64,000 bases of DNA from NCBI GenBank assembly GCA_050043265.1, contig JBHJIR010000081.1, positions 1 through 64,000 on the forward strand, in the 5' to 3' direction. The DNA is from Pelagibius sp050043265. GTDB taxonomy: Bacteria > Pseudomonadota > Alphaproteobacteria > Kiloniellales > Kiloniellaceae. Positions 60,738-64,000 of the stretch are shown here, in pieces. How positions within the stretch are numbered: the first letter of the stretch is position 1; every line of letters starts with the position of its first letter. Both the position numbers and the translations under genes were made by a program. The notes under the pieces are model-generated. The model had not been told where the DNA came from, did not search any database, and saw only the letters and a program-made list of their open reading frames with translations.

Positions 60738-63056
60738 CTAACCGTCGGCAGTCGAGAGCAGCAGGAACTCGGTCAGTGTCACATGGCCGCTCGTCACATA
60801 CGCGTAAGGCATCCCGGCCGGTCCGACCACATCGGACGCAAGGGCTGCGGCGAAAGCGCTCGTGCCGCCGAAAGCCACGCCGCCAGGGTAATCTGTCCAG
60901 TCCCTGAGGCGCAGGAGGATCGAACCCAACACCGTCAGAATTTCCGGTCCCTCCGTCACGGTGAAATATCCGTAGTTCACCGGCCCGGCGAAGACCGGCT
61001 CCCGGCCGGCCGTAATCCTCCAAGGCGAAGCGGAACTGATCGGTGCCCCGACGGCGAGGGAGTGGTTGGCGGCAGTAAATCCGGATACCAGTTGGGTGGA
61101 GGCCTCCGCCTTGCGCAATTGCGGTGCCAAAGATGGATTTAGCTCGAAGAGGTAACGGCCATCGGCACCGTCGAAGACCTGGTACTTCCCTGAATTGAGT
61201 TCCACCGAGTAAGTGGGCGGCGATGACGGATTTGGATCTGCCGCGTTGTCGAGAATCCACAGCTCCACGTTTCTGACCGTCGCCCCCGTGCCAAAAGGAA
61301 AACCGGCGTTGTCGAAGTCGCCGGAGAGGTTCTCCAGCTTCTGTGGTGTCAACTCCGCTTTCGCCGACAGTGGCAGAAAGAACAGCGGCACGCCGAGATC
61401 GAGCGCGATGCCGGCACGATAGAATCCGGCCGAGAGAACCGTGGCGGCACCGAATTGCGCACCTTGCAGCTGCGCTCGCCCGAAACGGGTGGGATTGGCC
61501 GCGCCGGCGGAGTCGATTACCGTCTTCTGCATGTTGGCCTGACAAATGATCGCATTCGAAAAATCCGCGCCGGAGAGATTGGCCTGGGTCAGGTCCAGGG
61601 CGACCAGCAGCGCGTCGTTGAACGAGGCTCCGGTCAACTCGGCATGATCCAATGTCGATCCGGATCCGTTCCAACGGACCCCCGAAAGATCGGCGCCCAC
61701 CAGATTGGCCGAAGTAGCCACGGCACCGGCACAATTCGCGCCGGCTAGCGTCGCGGCGGGCAGGCTGACGTTGCGGAACACGGAAATCGATCCCTGAACA
61801 TTGAGGTTGAGGGCAAAGGGGCCCGAAGTGTTGTCCTCAATCTGCCAGGCCTTGTCCTTGACGATGACCAGAACCGGCGCGGATCCCGCCAAGGTGATGC
61901 CATTTTGTGCGAAGGCGGCGATCAGATCGGGCTGCGGAAACTTGTTGGTGTTTAGGGTGCCCGCAAACGTCGCATCGAGATAGAATAGGAAAGCGCGGGA
62001 GCCGAGCTGTGCCCGCGAAAGCGTGGCCCCCCTCAAGTCGGCGCCGATAAAGTTCGCCGCCTGCGCCTTCACGTTGGTCAATACGGTCTTGTCCTTGAAG
62101 GACGCCCTCAGAAAAAAGCCGCGGGTCAGATCGGCATCGCTGAGGTCGGCGCCATCGAAAAGGCACCCTTCGAAATTGCCGCTGCCGAGCGAAGCCCCCA
62201 TCAGTTTGGTACCGCGCAGATCGGCGCCGATGAAAACCCCCTGCCCCAGCTTGGCGGCGGCCATCTGCAGGCTGCCGCCTTTGCTGCCGAGCACGGCACC
62301 GATGGCCTGGCAACCGGTCAGGTCGATACCTTTCGCCGAAGCCGGCGTGCCCCAGGCCGCGCCGTTCAGGTCCGCCCCGCTGAAATCAGCGGCGTCGAAG
62401 ACGGCATCATCTGCCACGGCGGAGCCCCAGATAACCTTCGGACATTTGGCGGCGGTAAACACCGTGCCGCGGCAGGTCGCGCCCTCAAGGCGTGCGCCTG
62501 AGAAGTCGGCTTCGGTAAAGTCGATCCCGCTCAAGTCGGCCCCTTCCAGGTTCACGCCGGCCAGGTTGGCGCCGCGGCCCCCTTTCTGTTTCAATTCAGC
62601 CAGTGACGGCGTGATCACGGTGGGAACAAAGAGCGTTCCGCCACTGGCGGAGGGATTCAGCGTCAGGATCGGCGCGAAGGCTTCGATCGAGTAGTAGATC
62701 TGCTGGAGCCCCTTACCGACGTCGGTTTTCCAGATCAGCGTTCCACCGCTGGCCTCAAAGGTAATGGCGATCGCCGCGCCCGGGTCGGGCGACAGCGTCA
62801 GCCAGTTGAGGCCGATCGACGCGTCGAAGGCAATCCACTGACCATCGGGCATCTGGCAATAGAACACATCGCCACCGCTGCCGGCGGCGTAGAGAGTCAG
62901 ATAGGAGTTAGCGGTCTCGCTGGTCTGATTCATCGCCGGCAGGAGCAACTGACGGCCATCAGGCACCGTGAAACCCTGATAGGACAGATAAAGGAGTTTT
63001 GCAACTCCCGAGGACGCAAAAACCCGTTTACCGGCAAAGAGGCCCATCGACGGCAT
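60738..63056 (-). CDS. Large pentapeptide-repeat protein
   Basis: 772 aa, no signal peptide. Residues ~1-150 look like an extra N-terminal beta domain (YLSYQGFTVPDGRQLLLPAM). Block 1 of A(D/N)LxG/F repeats runs ~160-345 (ANLAGVNLEGADLSGIDFTE); a ~75-residue insert with VLVIVKDKAWQIEDN follows; block 2 runs ~430-545 (LVALDLTQANLSGADFSN). The last ~230 residues are a separate globular region. Each repeat block would form a right-handed quadrilateral beta helix. Unlike MfpA/Qnr it is long and multidomain. Follows the next gene by 11 bp, so they are probably one unit. Confidence 0.88.
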   Translation of the reverse strand: MPSMGLFAGKRVFASSGVAKLLYLSYQGFTVPDGRQLLLPAMNQTSETANSYLTLYAAGSGGDVFYCQMPDGQWIAFDASIGLNWLTLSPDPGAAIAITFEASGGTLIWKTDVGKGLQQIYYSIEAFAPILTLNPSASGGTLFVPTVITPSLAELKQKGGRGANLAGVNLEGADLSGIDFTEADFSGARLEGATCRGTVFTAAKCPKVIWGSAVADDAVFDAADFSGADLNGAAWGTPASAKGIDLTGCQAIGAVLGSKGGSLQMAAAKLGQGVFIGADLRGTKLMGASLGSGNFEGCLFDGADLSDADLTRGFFLRASFKDKTVLTNVKAQAANFIGADLRGATLSRAQLGSRAFLFYLDATFAGTLNTNKFPQPDLIAAFAQNGITLAGSAPVLVIVKDKAWQIEDNTSGPFALNLNVQGSISVFRNVSLPAATLAGANCAGAVATSANLVGADLSGVRWNGSGSTLDHAELTGASFNDALLVALDLTQANLSGADFSNAIICQANMQKTVIDSAGAANPTRFGRAQLQGAQFGAATVLSAGFYRAGIALDLGVPLFFLPLSAKAELTPQKLENLSGDFDNAGFPFGTGATVRNVELWILDNAADPNPSSPPTYSVELNSGKYQVFDGADGRYLFELNPSLAPQLRKAEASTQLVSGFTAANHSLAVGAPISSASPWRITAGREPVFAGPVNYGYFTVTEGPEILTVLGSILLRLRDWTDYPGGVAFGGTSAFAAALASDVVGPAGMPYAYVTSGHVTLTEFLLLSTADG

Positions 63057-63067
63057 GGCGCGCTAGC

Positions 63068-64000
63068 TCACGCCGCCTCCACCACGGTCAGCAGCGTCCC
63101 GGTTCGAGGATCGGGACGCCGCTGCAGAACAAAGACGAGCTGGCGGACCTCCGCCGGCAGATCTTCCGGCTTGAATTCGAGCTGGGTCGAGATCGAGACA
63201 TAGCCGTCCTGGATGCTGAGGGTCGAGTCCGTCAGGAGGAAAGAGAAACCTCGCGCAATAGGGATCGCGACGCCGGTCGGGCCGAGCTTATCCATAGCGG
63301 TCGCATAGGCGTTCTCTCCCACGACGGGCCAGACGAAGGTGCCGAAGGCATCCTTGTTGAAGCCGGGAATCGTCGTCGAGACGAAAGTCGCGCTGTTCGA
63401 GACGTTGGCAAAGAGGAACGTCATCGACTGCGCCTTCGAGGCCGTCACGCCAAGGCCGAGATCCGTCATGACGTCGGTTCGGGATACGTCGAATATGATA
63501 TTCGGTAAGGTCGGCGCCCCATTTTGAACCAGGATCGTAAAGTTCATCACTTGGGTCGTGACCATGCCGCTCTGCAGCGTCGCGGACTCGATGGTCCCGA
63601 AATACTGGCTGTCGATGCCGGTCTCGCTCAGTGAGGCTTCCAGAGCGGCCTTTTCCGTATAGGCTTCCCCCGAAAAAGCCGTCAGTTTGGCGTATTGGTC
63701 GGCCGGAAGCTGGGCCTTCAGCATCTCCATCGCCTCGGAGGTGAAGATATAGACCTTCTGGAAGACTGTGATGGGTGCTTCCTTGGGCACGATCTTGGCT
63801 TCCAGGGCAACATTGCCGTACTGCTTGAAGGCCGGCTCGTAGGCTGCGTAGGTTGCCGCCTTCAGCGCCGCTGGATTCGGCAGATCGGAAGGCTGCAGGT
63901 CCAGATCCAGCTTGCCCGCCTTGAAGTAGGCCCAGTTGAGCCCGTTGATCGACCAGTCGGACACATAGACGTTCATGTAATGCGCATCCGCGTCCGTCGG
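63068..64000 (-). CDS. Unrecognised protein upstream of the pentapeptide-repeat gene (possibly partial)
   Basis: The reading frame is open to the right edge. An ATG at 63976 would give 302 aa, but it has no Shine-Dalgarno and the sequence before it (DADAHYMNVYVSDWSING) reads like coding, so the real start may lie outside. No family recognised. Beta-rich, with YFKAGKLDLDLQPSDLP, VMNFTILVQNGAPTLPNIIF and GYVSISTQLEFKPEDLPAEV; no signal peptide or membrane helix is visible. Co-oriented and 11 bp from the pentapeptide-repeat gene. Confidence 0.7.
   Translation of the reverse strand, partial: PTDADAHYMNVYVSDWSINGLNWAYFKAGKLDLDLQPSDLPNPAALKAATYAAYEPAFKQYGNVALEAKIVPKEAPITVFQKVYIFTSEAMEMLKAQLPADQYAKLTAFSGEAYTEKAALEASLSETGIDSQYFGTIESATLQSGMVTTQVMNFTILVQNGAPTLPNIIFDVSRTDVMTDLGLGVTASKAQSMTFLFANVSNSATFVSTTIPGFNKDAFGTFVWPVVGENAYATAMDKLGPTGVAIPIARGFSFLLTDSTLSIQDGYVSISTQLEFKPEDLPAEVRQLVFVLQRRPDPRTGTLLTVVEAA

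Overview
The window is GC-rich, densely packed DNA from an alphaproteobacterium. The sox gene order, UrtB with a long N-terminal domain, smo-type polyol operon and REP-like intergenic repeats fit Rhodospirillales-like lineages. That placement is an inference; no rRNA or other marker is present. No tRNA, rRNA, CRISPR array, IS element or prophage was seen.

Region by region. (1) 1-10363: a complete-looking thiosulfate-oxidation (Sox) locus. On the minus strand lie soxV-W-X-Y-Z-A-B-C-D, with soxD running off the left edge. Divergently on the plus strand lie soxS, the ArsR-family repressor soxR, a YeeE/YedE (SoxT-like) sulfur transporter and a secreted GlcG/HbpS-like protein. (2) 10431-21648: a urease operon (ureDABC-EFG) behind the urea ABC transporter urtABCDE, all minus strand and reading urtA toward ureG. 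REP-like repeats sit between ureC and ureE. (3) 22039-26721: an operon headed by a guanidine-I (ykkC) riboswitch. It carries a NitT/TauT-type ABC transporter, an arginase-fold ureohydrolase that is best read as a guanidine hydrolase (GdmH-like), and a small His-rich protein. Together with region 2 this makes a route guanidine -> urea + NH3 -> CO2 + NH3. (4) 26959-38328: a polyol (sorbitol-type) catabolic operon smoC-E-F-G-K-S with a second SDR, a HAD phosphatase and an FGGY kinase, followed by a class II aldolase with a very basic tail and a MOT1-family molybdate/sulfate transporter. (5) 38504-42172: an Lrp/AsnC regulator, an Asp/Glu-racemase-family protein and an M24 hydrolase, divergent from a PLP diaminopropionate-ammonia-lyase-like enzyme. 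The set resembles part of an ectoine/amino-acid catabolic locus. (6) 42287-43013: two small exported proteins. (7) 43010-58796: an 18-gene, tightly overlapping aryl-polyene-type (FabF-type II fatty-acid-synthase-like) cluster. It has a fused AMP-ligase/dehydratase, and no ammonia lyase or methyltransferase. (8) 59157-64000: two lipoproteins, a large pentapeptide-repeat protein and an unrecognised partner that reaches the right edge.

The most informative single signal is the riboswitch at 26589-26721. It assigns a substrate to a transporter and hydrolase that would otherwise be called urea/taurine transporter and agmatinase, and it draws attention to the uncharacterised His-rich protein as a candidate nickel-handling partner.
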